NCBI RefSeq assembly: GCF_009208585.1
Contig: NZ_WFLN01000006.1
Span: 124,001 to 188,000, forward strand
Direction of reading: 5' to 3'
From: Fluviispira multicolorata
GTDB taxonomy: Bacteria; Bdellovibrionota_B; Oligoflexia; Silvanigrellales; Silvanigrellaceae
Length of the DNA stretch: 64,000 bases
Shown here: positions 35,781-46,986 of the stretch, one piece after another
How positions within the stretch are numbered: the stretch's first letter is position 1
Layout: every line of letters begins with the position of its first letter
Translations under genes and position numbers: made by a program
Notes under the pieces: generated by a model
Seen by the model: only the letters and a program-made list of their open reading frames with translations
The model's database searches: none
Told to the model about the DNA's origin: nothing

Positions 35781-38700
35781 ATGTTAACATCGAAGTTTAA
35801 TAGAGTGTTTTTTTCATTATCTTTTTCAACCTTTTTCTTTTATTCCTGTTCCAATCAAAAAATAAATTATTTAGATTCTGAAATCTTGAATGAAATGCGC
35901 TTAAGCGAAATGAGTTCATTTGCAGCAAACTCAACTTTTTCCAATGGAACAAGTTCAGAAATATCAATTAAAGACATTAAAACGAGAGAAAAAAATTGCT
36001 CTCTCAATAATGAAACATTCAAGAAAAATCTTAAAAATATATTTGATGAATATAATAATAAAGATCTCTTAAATCACTCAGGAAATACCACTATACCAAT
36101 TTTGAGTATTCTCAACAAAATAAGCACTCTCACAAAATCTTATGAAACAGATAAAAACAATGCATATGCATGTTATTATCCTGAACTGTATTTAGCCAAT
36201 GCAATTCTTATGAATTCTTTACAAAAAGTCCCTCTTGCCCCATTCAATCAAGAAACTTTAATGGCTATTGATAATAAAAAAGATCCTGCCGAGCAAGAAA
36301 ACTGGAACGAGAAAGAAGTTATTAAAAATAGTCGTTTTGCTAAACTCAATGGTATGATTCGGTCTGCTTCAATTGCACACAATTTATTAAAATTAGAAAA
36401 GAATTTAGCAAAGAATGTAACACAAATTTCCATAGGCAAAACAGAAAGCGAAAAGAAATATTTAATTGATATAAGAAAAAATATATCTAATGAAGCACAA
36501 GTTGAACAACTTTTAAATATGGCCAATGCCATGTCTGCCATTGGTTTTTATGAAAGGGCAATTTACCGCTGGAATGGAGTCACTTCTGCCAATGAACTTG
36601 ATATGCCTGTTACTCTACCAAACGAAAGTTTGCAAAATACACTCTATGAATTAAATTCAAGCGAAACAAAACTGCCATTAAAATTTATCATTGCAAACGA
36701 CTTACTCAACGCTAATGAACATGTAAAATTAGCTTTAAGCTCATACAACTGTAATGGGAATATTAATAATTACGCATCTGTCCAGTTCGTTTCAATGTGT
36801 GCAGAGTTAAAAACGATTCAAGAAAAAGCTCTCAAAATTGACCTTAAACGCTTAGTGTGTTCAACAAATACTAAGGAAAGTTCAATAATAAGTTCTGACG
36901 CTCACTTTGCAAATTATTTTTGGGAAGAAGCAAACTGCGACTCAGAAATTGCAAAAGATTCTTTACTCGCAAAAAGTTATCTTGATCTAAATGGAAATTC
37001 ATACAACTTTATAAATCCAGTTGCATTAAACCCCTTACGTTTACAAGAGCAACTTGAAAATATTCAAAGCAGTTTATCAAGTCTTAACGAAAGAATTTCT
37101 AAAATAAATTTGCTACAAACAAGAGATTTTGAAAATAAGAGGCAAGAAATATCAGACAGCTTGATTCCTCTCAAATATGAACTCGAAAAGTCAAAAGTCG
37201 CTTTAAACAAAGGAATGCTTGAAAATGAATTTAATAAAAATCAGGTAGCAGCCTCAAAAATATTACTTGAAGCGACAAAAGACGAAATTGAAATGGCAGA
37301 AATTCAACAAAAAAATCAGTTTCTAACTTATATTTCAACTTTATCGAGTGTTAATACATTAAAGAATTTAGAAAAAACATTAAGCGACTATCAAAGCGAT
37401 AAAAAAGCAGCATTAAATAAATATACACAAGAGTTATGTGGAGAGAATGGTGTTAACAATTGCAATGGAGCAGTTCAAGGAGAATCTCTAAAACTTTCTC
37501 AAAATAAACTTTTAGCTGTTAAAAATAATTTTAAAAATGATTGTACAAAACTTGTCAATCATTTAAATACGGTTACAAAAATTATTGGCAAAAATGGCTG
37601 TAACATCGATTCAGTTTCACAAAATTTTAAATTTACAGATGATATTAAAGAAATAAATAAACAAATATTTACAGTTCTTACACAATTGCCCAAAAATATC
37701 CCGCCAACATGTCAAGCTGCAGTGATTTCAGAAGCAAGATTACATTTGAGAAATGCTGAGTTTGATAAAGTATTACAAAAGCCGCTCGATGGAGTTCGAT
37801 TTGAAAAAAAATGTACTTACAAAAAAAATAATACGCAAAGTGAGAAAGGAAATGGGGGTAGTAGAGGCGGACTTTCTTGCAAAAAAATAGAAATAAAAAA
37901 TATAGATGATTTGACAAAAATAATCGATAAAATGTCTCAAGATACTTCTAAAACAATATACTTTGCGTCAGAAAGAGGGACAGGCAGCAATCAAGGATAT
38001 AGCAATTTATTATACACGGATATGAATAAAGTGAGCTCTATTGCATCCTTTCATACAGAAAAGATTTATATAGAAAATCATCTTGGGATAAACAATCAAA
38101 ACCGTTCACAGCTTGCAAATCCACAACAATTCTGTCAAAATATAGTAGATACGCGTGCTTCAAAATTCTCTAATCTAATTGATGCAGAACTGTCACTTGC
38201 TCAATTAGAAATTCAAAGACTGCATACAAAATTTAATGTATCAGATAAAACAATTGAAATAGAAAATAATTATGCAGAGAAAAAGCTTGAGTTAAAAAAT
38301 CAAATTGACAATTTACAAAGTCAGATTAAAAACTTTGAACATAACTTAGGAATCGATGATAATATAAGACCTTTAACAGTTCAATTGGCACTCAGCAGCC
38401 AAAGCAAAGAAGCTATTAATTATTTTTACGATAGTAATAAAAACAAACTGAATAACCTTGCCATAAAAGTTGCTTTAAGCAAACAAGTTTATCAAAATAA
38501 AGTTCTTAACTCTAATAAAATAAGCGAAAAGATATCCGAAGAAAACTATAATATTTTAAAATTACAAAAAGATAGTATAAATTCATCAATTGATACCATC
38601 AATAAAACACTTGTATCTCATGTTAATAGTTCGGCATTGATTACATCAATCACACCAAACTTAAATAGTTTTTCTTCAGATACTCCTAAATTAAAAATAC

Positions 38701-39854
38701 TTAACTCATTAGCTAAAGATGCTATAAAGGTAGCTACGTATACATTACTTAATATGCCAGATGACTTACGTGACATAAATAATATCAAATACTCGCAATT
38801 TGTAGATCAAATTTCAAAAACAAAATCTACATGCAGCTATTTAGCTTCATTTTATGATGCCAATAATTGCTTAAAAGAGATTGTCATACTCCAAGAAAAA
38901 TTATCCTTTAAAAACACTTTAGCTCATAGCAATCAAAAAGAATATAATATAAAAATTCTTTCAAACAAACTTAGACTTGATAGTCTAATAAGTGAAAACA
39001 GCACAGATATAGAGTTTGATAATAAATTTATTGATGAACTCAATAAAAATGGAAAAGCTAATTTCACAATTGACCATCAATTTCTAATTAAGAAAAAATT
39101 ATTGCTCGAAGAATTTAGTAATGAATATTACAATAAAAAAATAACGGGAATTTCAGTCGAAATTATTCAAGAAAATCCAAATAAAAAAGAATTTCTAGAC
39201 GAAGCATTTTCACCTGAATCAAATATTGCATTTTTAATGCATGACGGATTAAACTCTGCAATAAAATCTATAAATAATAATGGTGATTCTGATATTTCTA
39301 GCTATACATTGGCTAAATACAATAAGTTTAAAGCAGAAATAAATGCAAGTCAAAATTCTATATTTTACAGCACATTGGGAAATAATTTTCCGTATTTATT
39401 TAATTACAAGATCAACGAGAACCTTTTAACGAACACAGTTTCAACAACTCAATTGCCAATCAGAGAGTTCAATAATTCATACATTAATAAATATACTTCA
39501 TTAATCTGGTTAGACAAATTAAAGAATGATGTGTTTTTAAGCTCACCTTCAAAGAATGATGTCTACTGGCAAACATTGACTGGTTTCATTTCTGATGGCT
39601 CAATTAACAATAGTAAATTGCTAATGCACTCTAACAAAATAAAAAATTGCTTAAAATCTGATAATTTAAATTCGTCTGATTGTGTATTTGCAAAGACAGC
39701 AATTAAAAATTCATTTTCTGGCTTTCCATTTTTAGGTAAATACACCTTTGTTTATGCGCCACATCAGGCAGATAAAGTATTACAAGAAGATGTTTCGGAT
39801 GAAAGCAAAACACGCATCACCGGTCTAATTATTAAATTTATCATTTCAAATTAA
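35781..39854 (+). CDS. Very large coiled-coil lipoprotein
   Basis: 1357 residues. A lipoprotein signal peptide ends at FFFYSC, with C23 as the probable lipidated residue. No known catalytic domain is recognised. Long stretches have heptad-like helical composition (LENIQSSLSSLNERISKINL around 430-450, SQIKNFEHNLG and KLELKNQIDNLQ around 830-860), and scattered cysteines suggest an oxidising compartment. A small RxxGKRGG-like loop with SEKGNGGSRGGLSCKK occurs near 695. It begins 57 bases after the RCC1 gene and ends 57 bases before the RHS protein gene, so the three may be one locus. A role as an outer-membrane scaffold or delivery partner is a guess. Confidence 0.7.
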   Translation: MLTSKFNRVFFSLSFSTFFFYSCSNQKINYLDSEILNEMRLSEMSSFAANSTFSNGTSSEISIKDIKTREKNCSLNNETFKKNLKNIFDEYNNKDLLNHSGNTTIPILSILNKISTLTKSYETDKNNAYACYYPELYLANAILMNSLQKVPLAPFNQETLMAIDNKKDPAEQENWNEKEVIKNSRFAKLNGMIRSASIAHNLLKLEKNLAKNVTQISIGKTESEKKYLIDIRKNISNEAQVEQLLNMANAMSAIGFYERAIYRWNGVTSANELDMPVTLPNESLQNTLYELNSSETKLPLKFIIANDLLNANEHVKLALSSYNCNGNINNYASVQFVSMCAELKTIQEKALKIDLKRLVCSTNTKESSIISSDAHFANYFWEEANCDSEIAKDSLLAKSYLDLNGNSYNFINPVALNPLRLQEQLENIQSSLSSLNERISKINLLQTRDFENKRQEISDSLIPLKYELEKSKVALNKGMLENEFNKNQVAASKILLEATKDEIEMAEIQQKNQFLTYISTLSSVNTLKNLEKTLSDYQSDKKAALNKYTQELCGENGVNNCNGAVQGESLKLSQNKLLAVKNNFKNDCTKLVNHLNTVTKIIGKNGCNIDSVSQNFKFTDDIKEINKQIFTVLTQLPKNIPPTCQAAVISEARLHLRNAEFDKVLQKPLDGVRFEKKCTYKKNNTQSEKGNGGSRGGLSCKKIEIKNIDDLTKIIDKMSQDTSKTIYFASERGTGSNQGYSNLLYTDMNKVSSIASFHTEKIYIENHLGINNQNRSQLANPQQFCQNIVDTRASKFSNLIDAELSLAQLEIQRLHTKFNVSDKTIEIENNYAEKKLELKNQIDNLQSQIKNFEHNLGIDDNIRPLTVQLALSSQSKEAINYFYDSNKNKLNNLAIKVALSKQVYQNKVLNSNKISEKISEENYNILKLQKDSINSSIDTINKTLVSHVNSSALITSITPNLNSFSSDTPKLKILNSLAKDAIKVATYTLLNMPDDLRDINNIKYSQFVDQISKTKSTCSYLASFYDANNCLKEIVILQEKLSFKNTLAHSNQKEYNIKILSNKLRLDSLISENSTDIEFDNKFIDELNKNGKANFTIDHQFLIKKKLLLEEFSNEYYNKKITGISVEIIQENPNKKEFLDEAFSPESNIAFLMHDGLNSAIKSINNNGDSDISSYTLAKYNKFKAEINASQNSIFYSTLGNNFPYLFNYKINENLLTNTVSTTQLPIREFNNSYINKYTSLIWLDKLKNDVFLSSPSKNDVYWQTLTGFISDGSINNSKLLMHSNKIKNCLKSDNLNSSDCVFAKTAIKNSFSGFPFLGKYTFVYAPHQADKVLQEDVSDESKTRITGLIIKFIISN

Positions 39855-39864
39855 AATCACTTAT

Positions 39865-39892
39865 AAAGCTTCAGCAAATGCTGAAGCTTTTC
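39865..39892 (+). terminator. Terminator-like hairpin before the RHS gene
   Basis: Perfect 11-base arms AAAGCTTCAGC / GCTGAAGCTTT, loop AAAT, followed by only a short T-run (TTTTCTT). Being within the 57-base gap it may attenuate rather than stop transcription. Confidence 0.65.
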
Positions 39893-39911
39893 TTAAAAAA
39901 ACAGGTAAGTC

Positions 39912-42900
39912 ATGCTAAATAAAAAAATATTTAAAGATTTAGCTAAAAAAATTATAAATATATCATGTATTTTTTTGGCTATTTCTGTAGTAAAATCAGC
40001 AATCCCTGAAGTTTTTTCTTCACCAACTCTCACCCGTCCTAGTGCACCAGGAAAATTTGGTGCTCGTTCTCTTGACTGGTCGGGGTCGGACTCTGGCGAA
40101 ATTTCTTACAATATTCTAATTCAAACTCCAGCACTCAGACAATTAAATATAAATTTTAATGTTCATTATTCTGCGAGTGAAGCATTTGGTGAAGTTGGCG
40201 CATTTTGGAAATTCAATATTCCAAAAATTGCTCTTGATTTGAAAAGAGGAAACACTAAATATCTCTCAAATCAAACTTGCAACCAGTCAAATGCAGATAA
40301 CCTTTATTTAAATGGTTCAAGACTTATATCACTTGGCAATGGAACTTGGGCAAGTAACTTAAATTCTGCCCGCAATATTGTTCGATGCGGAGAAAATGGA
40401 TTTATTTTTTATAATGTAAACGGAGAAATATTACATTTTGGATCAAGTTACGACTCTCAAATCACAGACACAAATGGACAGGCTACTGAATGGTATTTAA
40501 ATAAAAGAGCGACATTCCAAGGTTCTCAAGAAATAATTTATACCTATAATAAACCAAAATTAAATTCACAAGCACTTGGCTTTAAAAACTCTTTTGAATT
40601 TATTTCTAAACCTTTGCTCACGCAAATCAGTGCTGACGACATAAATATAAAAATTCAATACGAAGAAAATACATTTAAAAATCCGCAGTTTATTAATGGA
40701 TTTGCTCAATTTATGCCGGCACGTACGCAAAAAATAACCGTGCAAAAAAGTAACAAAAATTTAAGAAGTTATTTATTTTCATATGAAGATAATAATTTTA
40801 ATTCATTTCCAAGACTTTCTTCAGTTCAAGAAACTGGAGCAAGTCAAAATGAACTTTTTCCAAAAACAATCTTCAGCTATCGAGGCGTAAACTCTCCATT
40901 AAAAGAAACCTATAATTCCATTAATTCATCAAAAGATCATTTTATCAAACCAATTCAAGATGGCAAAACAAAGTTTGCAGATATATTAGGAACAGGTACA
41001 TCACAAGCTTTGTTTCAAGCGGGCGACGATGGTTTATGGTTACATTCATTTGACCCAAGCCAAATATTCTTAGAAAATAATACATCAAACTTAAGAGAAA
41101 CCAAAAGACAATTGATTTCATTTGCTGGGAAAGTACGAAGTCCTACCCTAAAAAGTTTAAAAAATATATCATTTATAGATCTCATGGGCACAGGCGTCAT
41201 GGACTTTTTTATGTCAGCAGATGAGAGCTATAGCATACCAATTATTGTTATTAATGATCGAAAATTTGATGACAATGGAACGATGATATTTGAAAGAGTC
41301 GCAAGATTTCGTAATGATGATCTTAACAGAATAAGAAGCTGCGATGCCAAACCTAAAAATTGGAAAATTGTTGACCTAACTGGTGATGGAAAAAGTGACC
41401 TTCTCTGCATAGGTCCAACAGGTATACATATTGTATTTAATAAAGGCTTAGGTAAATATACTGAACTAATTGACCGCTATGACATCATTGCAGAAAAATT
41501 AAGAATACCAACTGACAATCTTTTGCGCAATGTAAAAACTGAGAATGCGCAAATTGTCGATTGGAATGCAGATGGTTTGCCTGATATTTTAATTGTTAAA
41601 GGAACACAATTAACCTTGTATTTAAACAATGGTCGACTTGCAAAAGGAGAAAGAACGGGAGAGTTTTTTGAACGCATTGAGCTTGGACACTTTCCAAATA
41701 TTAAATCTGCAGGTGCAAGTCAAATTGCTATAGGTGATTTCACGGGAACAGGCTTACCAAGTATTTATATTAATAATAAAAGATTTTTAATAAATAATGG
41801 AATTGGTAAACCATTAACCGAAACATACATTGACAATGCCCCCAGCATTAATTCATTAAACATGGCTGTTGTTCAGTTTACTGGCACAGGAAAACAACAA
41901 ATTATAGCTTCTGCCAATTCATCTTATACCAATTTTATTTTTGAATTATCAAATAGATCATTTCCAAATTTATTGCATTCAGTTGTAACTTCTGATGGTC
42001 GCTTTTTAAGTTTTAATTACTCTTCATCGGTCTTAGAAAATAAAGAAGCAATTGCCAATGAAAGTGACACGGAGATACGTGATCTCGAAAATAAAAGACC
42101 ACTCATGCCCGTTAATATTCCTGTTTTGAAACAAGTTGGAATTTCTGATTATTTTAATTCAATGCAAATTTCTCGTTATGCATATAGAGTTCCTACATAT
42201 GACAGTCAGTTAAAAAAGTTTTTAGGTTTTTCTCTTATGAGAAAACAAACTGTTGGAGATTCGACTCAAGCAGGAACATTAATAGAACAGAGATTTTTAT
42301 CAGGCTATCGAAAATCAGAATCAGAAAATTATGGAATTCAACTTGATTTTCGCTTGAATTCAGAAAAATTATCTTTTTATAAAGGGGCTCCTGCAGAGTG
42401 CTTTAATTCAAATTTACTTGGTTCTCAAACTCAATGGTGCGCTGAATTAAGTGGATACAATTATTATAAAAGAACAGGTGCAGCATTTAATGATCTTTCA
42501 TTTGCAACAGGTAAAATCAATACCCAAGAAAATTACACAACGGAGAGAAGTCATTTAGCTATCAATTATTTAAATGACTTGCATCTTTCTGGAATAGGCA
42601 GTTTAGTAAATGCCAAAATTCAACCAGCCCAATTATTAAGAGAGATAGATGAAACATTTATAAATGGTGATCGTCATTTAAATTATAATAATTTATATGG
42701 TAAGGTTACAAATATATATGACGCACAAGGCCGTTTAACGACTAAAATAAAAAGCAATTCACCCATACTCAATGGCGATGATCTCGTTACGACCTTCAAT
42801 TATTTCTGTCCTATGTCACACCAAGAAAATCCAAAGTTATTTTGTGACAACATTGAGCAGACGCAAATTTCATCTTCACTTGGAAGCATTAAACAAACCA

Positions 42901-45900
42901 CTCAAAAAGTTGTCTACAATAACTTAACAGGCCTTCCAATCGAAGAATGGTCTTCTACTCAAAACAATGAATTGGTACTACAAGCCTCTGCCACATATGA
43001 CAATTATGCTAGAATATTAAGCGTAAATAAAACGACCGGCGAAAAATCATTTTTCGAATGGGACGCCACCAATGCAAATTTAAAATCAATTTTAGACCAA
43101 GATAAGATTAAAATAACGGCTGAATATAATGATTTTGGTTTTATTACAAATCTAAATAACTCTAAAGGAAGTATCACACAATTTTCTTATGATGGCTTTG
43201 GTCGTATTTTAAGTACAGGTAAAAATCTTGCAGGAGATAAACCCCTCAATATCAATTACACTGACCAAAATTCTTTGAATACACTTTTAAATTGGTTTAA
43301 ATCTACATTTTCAATTTCTTCAAGTGCTTCTCTTTTAAATAATTCAATCATTGAGTTTGAAAGATATGAGTATAAATTTCCTTCATTAACAATAAATACA
43401 AGCATGAGTTTAGAAGATTCCATAAAAGAATGGAATAAATTCGATAAAGATTTACCAATCATTCCAACTGCAGAATCTTATAAAGAGTCAACCTTAGGAA
43501 AATTTATCAACTCTAAAGTAACACCAGGCCACATTACAATTTTCAGACGCAATAATGAAAATGAAAAATTATCTTTGGTCTCTAAAATATGGCTTTCAGG
43601 AACAGATGAAGCTTTATTTTCTGCAGCAAAAATTGGTGATAAAAGATTTTCTTTAGTAAATAAATCAAAAATAAATTCACTTGGAAAAATTCACACAAAT
43701 TATTTAAACAATGAAATAAGCTTTGATGATGTTTTAAATAATAAACTTCCAGACAGTTCGAATTTTAAAATTAAAAGTATCTTTTCATTTTATTCCGATG
43801 GAAATGTGGCAAGCGAAGAATTCGATGCAGGAATTGTTCAAAGGTTTGTGCAAGGTGTCGATTTTGAAGAAGCAATTTCTCCTGAAGGAAGAAGAACACG
43901 TAAATTATTTAATCAGCTTGGTCAGGTTTCATCTAAACAAATAGGGCTTGATTCAAACGGTAATATTTCACAAGAAACTCTAATCACAAATATCAATTAC
44001 GATGCATTTGGTCGCATAAGTCAGATTTCAAATAATGATGGTCTTTTTGCAATGCAATCATTTGCAAACAATGGTCAAGTGGAAAGCATAACAAACAATG
44101 CTTTAGGTTTGACAAGATATTTTTATGATAATTATGACCGTTTGGCACAATCTGCTTTATGTCCTGTTGGAATTAATTCTGAAAATTGTAATATTTTAAA
44201 TTCTTCAGTTCTATATAAAGAATATAAATATAATAATAGAGGAAAACTTGAAACAGAAGAGCACACACGTTTTGACCGCGAGAAAAATACAAACTCTAAA
44301 GAAACAATTAAATATGAATTTGGTTCAAAGGAGCGAAACAGCCGTGCGCAAGACATTGGTATGCCCACTTCAATTTTAATTTCTTCTCGAAGTGAACTGG
44401 GTTGGAATGAAAGCAAACGATTGCTCACTTACAATCGAGAAGGCTTAGTCATTGCCGAAGACTTAGAGCTCTTTTTAGGAGTCAATGGCAACAATGCAAA
44501 TGAAATTTTAAATAAAAAAAGTGTGGGTGTATATCAAATTGAACGCATGACTGACCTTGTCGGGAATTTAGTTCAGTTAAGAACACGAGGCGGCTTTTCG
44601 CGTGAAAAATTAAATAACTTAGGAAATAAATATTTCACAGGCTACTCTTCTCTTTATAATGAAGGAACAAGTCAACTTAAAAAATTAAGCTTTTTATTAA
44701 ATGGGAAAGGCCAATCTGTTCCTTTGCAAGATGTTTATGTCAATGCACAAGGTTACGCTCAAAAAATAAAATTAGAAAATAATTTAGAATTACAAACTTG
44801 TTGGCACAACCGCAAAGAAGTTCCATTAGCTCTTTGGGCAGGACATAAAAATAAGGCTCCCAGCGAATTATGTGACACTTTATCACAGCAAAACAATGGA
44901 TTGTTTCATAGTCAATGGCAATATGACAAAGACTTATTTCCAATTTCGTCTACAGATTTAACTGGAAATACAGTTGCCAATGCGGCACTTTCTGGGAATT
45001 CAGTATTTTCCTATGACTCTCAAGGAAGATTATCAACAACACAAGGTGTAGGCAACGAAGGCACATCTTGGGGTCGAATAAATTATGAATACTCCGTTGG
45101 CGGAAAAATAAATAAAGTTATTCGCTCAGGTCATTTTATAAAAGATCGCATTACAAATAATACGAACTCGTTAATTGACTCCTACTCTTATAGTTCTTCT
45201 GGACAAATTGGCCTGCTACAAGTCGTCTTATCAACAGATGGTAAAGAAACAGCTATTCAAAAGTTTGCCAGTGACAGCATTGGTTTTAGAAAATTTGGAG
45301 TGGCACCCACTCTCGCTGTTTTAAAGAGTGATTCTTTAACTCTCCCAAGAGCTTCTTCTTGGAAAAACAAAGAAGAAATTCCCATGCACCAATATATTTG
45401 GAATGGACGAGGACAATTGACAGGAGTCTTTAGTGCAACTCTGAAAGGCAATGAAAATAATGTCACAAGAAATGAACTTTTAAATGTCCGCATGAGTGAT
45501 GCTGTAGGTGGACAACTTGCTGAATTTGATGGAGTAGATTATTTATTTAACAATGAAAATAAAAATACATCTGTTACATTAAATAAACTTGCCCGCAATG
45601 TCCAAGTTGCAGATGGTGTCTCATTTGAAAGAGACGAAATTCATTTAAATATAGACTTAGGTTCATTTGCAACCTTAAGACTTATCACTCGCTACCCAGC
45701 TTTGAATGCGGCAAGTCCCGAAACTTTAAGTTCAGCCGATATGCTGTCACGTAAAGAATTAGTGATTAAAGATCACGTTGGCTCTGTTTCACAAGTAATC
45801 GATCTTTTTAATCATAAAATTGTAGAACGCAACGCAAGTGAGCCATTTGGTTTAGCACGAGGAATTCCACTTTTATCTAATTCAAATTTAAATAGTTTTA

Positions 45901-46973
45901 AGAAATCAAATAAAAGACAAGATATTTCTCTTTACCAAAATGCGCAAAGTAACATACGTGAAAATTGGGAAATGAAATCCTTCGAAATTCTTGGTTCAAC
46001 AAACACGAATGCAACCCAAGGTATGCGTGGCTCAAGCGTATTTGCCACTGGAAAGTTTTCTGCTTCCACTGGTCTAAGCAGTATGGGAGTTCGCACCCTC
46101 GACTCAGCCCGTGGTATTTGGTTGTCCCCAGATTTACATTTTGGACAAAACTTAGACAGAATATTCAACAGTCCAATTGAAGCCAATTTATTTCAATATT
46201 CTATGAATAATCCTGTGTTAATGAATGATCCTTCTGGCAAGGTCATTCCATTAATTGTCGTAACAGCTTGGAGAGGTTATCAAGCTTACAATGCATATCG
46301 GACATATCAAGTTGCTCAAACCATTGCGGTTGCAGCTGCTGCTGTTAGTATTAATTCAATAGAAAACTCTATTGTAAAAACAGAAGATGCGGCCGTTAAC
46401 CCCCAAAAAGTATTATTGACAAAATCCTCAGCAATTCCAGCTAAAGCTGAATGTCTTCCAAGATCCGATAAAAATATATCTCAAATGCTAAATGATAATA
46501 GAAAAAAGGGTCTCAGTGCAGAAATGCAAGTGGCTCGTGAATTTGGCCTGATTAAAAACACCCAGAAATTTAATTTTCAAGGATATAAAAAGGGAACAAT
46601 ACCCGATTTTATTGATACCAAAAAAGGTATTGGTGTGGCTGAGGTTAAAAATACGAATTATCAGAGTTTAACACCACAAATTAAAATGGAACTGTTAGTT
46701 GCAAAAAAATTTGATTTGCCCTTTACACTTTTTATTGATATAAAAACGAAGGTAACAGGAAAACTTAGTGATGCTATAAAGGAATATAACTTAAAAATAG
46801 GTATTAAAGATGAAAGAATTCTGCGACGTGATTTCAATAAAAAAGAAGATAAAAATAATACCTGCGAAAAGGATTTAAATAAAAGCACAAATTCAAATAC
46901 AGGTTCTAAAAATGACAAAGACACGAATAGCGATAGAGCTCATAAAATAAATGACAGATCGAATAATATATAA
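39912..46973 (+). CDS. Exported SpvB/VCBS/RHS polymorphic toxin with PD-(D/E)xK nuclease-like C-terminus
   Basis: 2353 residues. A signal-like hydrophobic segment (IINISCIFLAISVVKSA) opens the protein. Residues about 50-330 resemble the SpvB domain (SLDWSGSDSGEISYNI). VCBS/FG-GAP-like repeats follow at about 345-680, for example VDLTGDGKSDLL and VDWNADGLPDIL. YD/RHS repeats run from about 930 to 2000 (YDAQGRL, YDGFGRIL, YDAFGRIS, YDSQGRLS). The core closes with LSPDLHFGQNL...LFQYSMNNPVLMNDPSGK (2070-2107). The variable C-terminus holds a REase-like toxin domain: GLSAEMQVAREFG, PDFID (about 2230) and VAEVKN (about 2243), the metal-binding Asp and ExK of Tox-REase-7. The layout resembles fused TcB-TcC cocoons. 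Immunity candidates follow. Confidence 0.85.
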   Translation: MLNKKIFKDLAKKIINISCIFLAISVVKSAIPEVFSSPTLTRPSAPGKFGARSLDWSGSDSGEISYNILIQTPALRQLNINFNVHYSASEAFGEVGAFWKFNIPKIALDLKRGNTKYLSNQTCNQSNADNLYLNGSRLISLGNGTWASNLNSARNIVRCGENGFIFYNVNGEILHFGSSYDSQITDTNGQATEWYLNKRATFQGSQEIIYTYNKPKLNSQALGFKNSFEFISKPLLTQISADDINIKIQYEENTFKNPQFINGFAQFMPARTQKITVQKSNKNLRSYLFSYEDNNFNSFPRLSSVQETGASQNELFPKTIFSYRGVNSPLKETYNSINSSKDHFIKPIQDGKTKFADILGTGTSQALFQAGDDGLWLHSFDPSQIFLENNTSNLRETKRQLISFAGKVRSPTLKSLKNISFIDLMGTGVMDFFMSADESYSIPIIVINDRKFDDNGTMIFERVARFRNDDLNRIRSCDAKPKNWKIVDLTGDGKSDLLCIGPTGIHIVFNKGLGKYTELIDRYDIIAEKLRIPTDNLLRNVKTENAQIVDWNADGLPDILIVKGTQLTLYLNNGRLAKGERTGEFFERIELGHFPNIKSAGASQIAIGDFTGTGLPSIYINNKRFLINNGIGKPLTETYIDNAPSINSLNMAVVQFTGTGKQQIIASANSSYTNFIFELSNRSFPNLLHSVVTSDGRFLSFNYSSSVLENKEAIANESDTEIRDLENKRPLMPVNIPVLKQVGISDYFNSMQISRYAYRVPTYDSQLKKFLGFSLMRKQTVGDSTQAGTLIEQRFLSGYRKSESENYGIQLDFRLNSEKLSFYKGAPAECFNSNLLGSQTQWCAELSGYNYYKRTGAAFNDLSFATGKINTQENYTTERSHLAINYLNDLHLSGIGSLVNAKIQPAQLLREIDETFINGDRHLNYNNLYGKVTNIYDAQGRLTTKIKSNSPILNGDDLVTTFNYFCPMSHQENPKLFCDNIEQTQISSSLGSIKQTTQKVVYNNLTGLPIEEWSSTQNNELVLQASATYDNYARILSVNKTTGEKSFFEWDATNANLKSILDQDKIKITAEYNDFGFITNLNNSKGSITQFSYDGFGRILSTGKNLAGDKPLNINYTDQNSLNTLLNWFKSTFSISSSASLLNNSIIEFERYEYKFPSLTINTSMSLEDSIKEWNKFDKDLPIIPTAESYKESTLGKFINSKVTPGHITIFRRNNENEKLSLVSKIWLSGTDEALFSAAKIGDKRFSLVNKSKINSLGKIHTNYLNNEISFDDVLNNKLPDSSNFKIKSIFSFYSDGNVASEEFDAGIVQRFVQGVDFEEAISPEGRRTRKLFNQLGQVSSKQIGLDSNGNISQETLITNINYDAFGRISQISNNDGLFAMQSFANNGQVESITNNALGLTRYFYDNYDRLAQSALCPVGINSENCNILNSSVLYKEYKYNNRGKLETEEHTRFDREKNTNSKETIKYEFGSKERNSRAQDIGMPTSILISSRSELGWNESKRLLTYNREGLVIAEDLELFLGVNGNNANEILNKKSVGVYQIERMTDLVGNLVQLRTRGGFSREKLNNLGNKYFTGYSSLYNEGTSQLKKLSFLLNGKGQSVPLQDVYVNAQGYAQKIKLENNLELQTCWHNRKEVPLALWAGHKNKAPSELCDTLSQQNNGLFHSQWQYDKDLFPISSTDLTGNTVANAALSGNSVFSYDSQGRLSTTQGVGNEGTSWGRINYEYSVGGKINKVIRSGHFIKDRITNNTNSLIDSYSYSSSGQIGLLQVVLSTDGKETAIQKFASDSIGFRKFGVAPTLAVLKSDSLTLPRASSWKNKEEIPMHQYIWNGRGQLTGVFSATLKGNENNVTRNELLNVRMSDAVGGQLAEFDGVDYLFNNENKNTSVTLNKLARNVQVADGVSFERDEIHLNIDLGSFATLRLITRYPALNAASPETLSSADMLSRKELVIKDHVGSVSQVIDLFNHKIVERNASEPFGLARGIPLLSNSNLNSFKKSNKRQDISLYQNAQSNIRENWEMKSFEILGSTNTNATQGMRGSSVFATGKFSASTGLSSMGVRTLDSARGIWLSPDLHFGQNLDRIFNSPIEANLFQYSMNNPVLMNDPSGKVIPLIVVTAWRGYQAYNAYRTYQVAQTIAVAAAAVSINSIENSIVKTEDAAVNPQKVLLTKSSAIPAKAECLPRSDKNISQMLNDNRKKGLSAEMQVAREFGLIKNTQKFNFQGYKKGTIPDFIDTKKGIGVAEVKNTNYQSLTPQIKMELLVAKKFDLPFTLFIDIKTKVTGKLSDAIKEYNLKIGIKDERILRRDFNKKEDKNNTCEKDLNKSTNSNTGSKNDKDTNSDRAHKINDRSNNI

Positions 46974-46986
46974 GTAAAGGAAAAAA

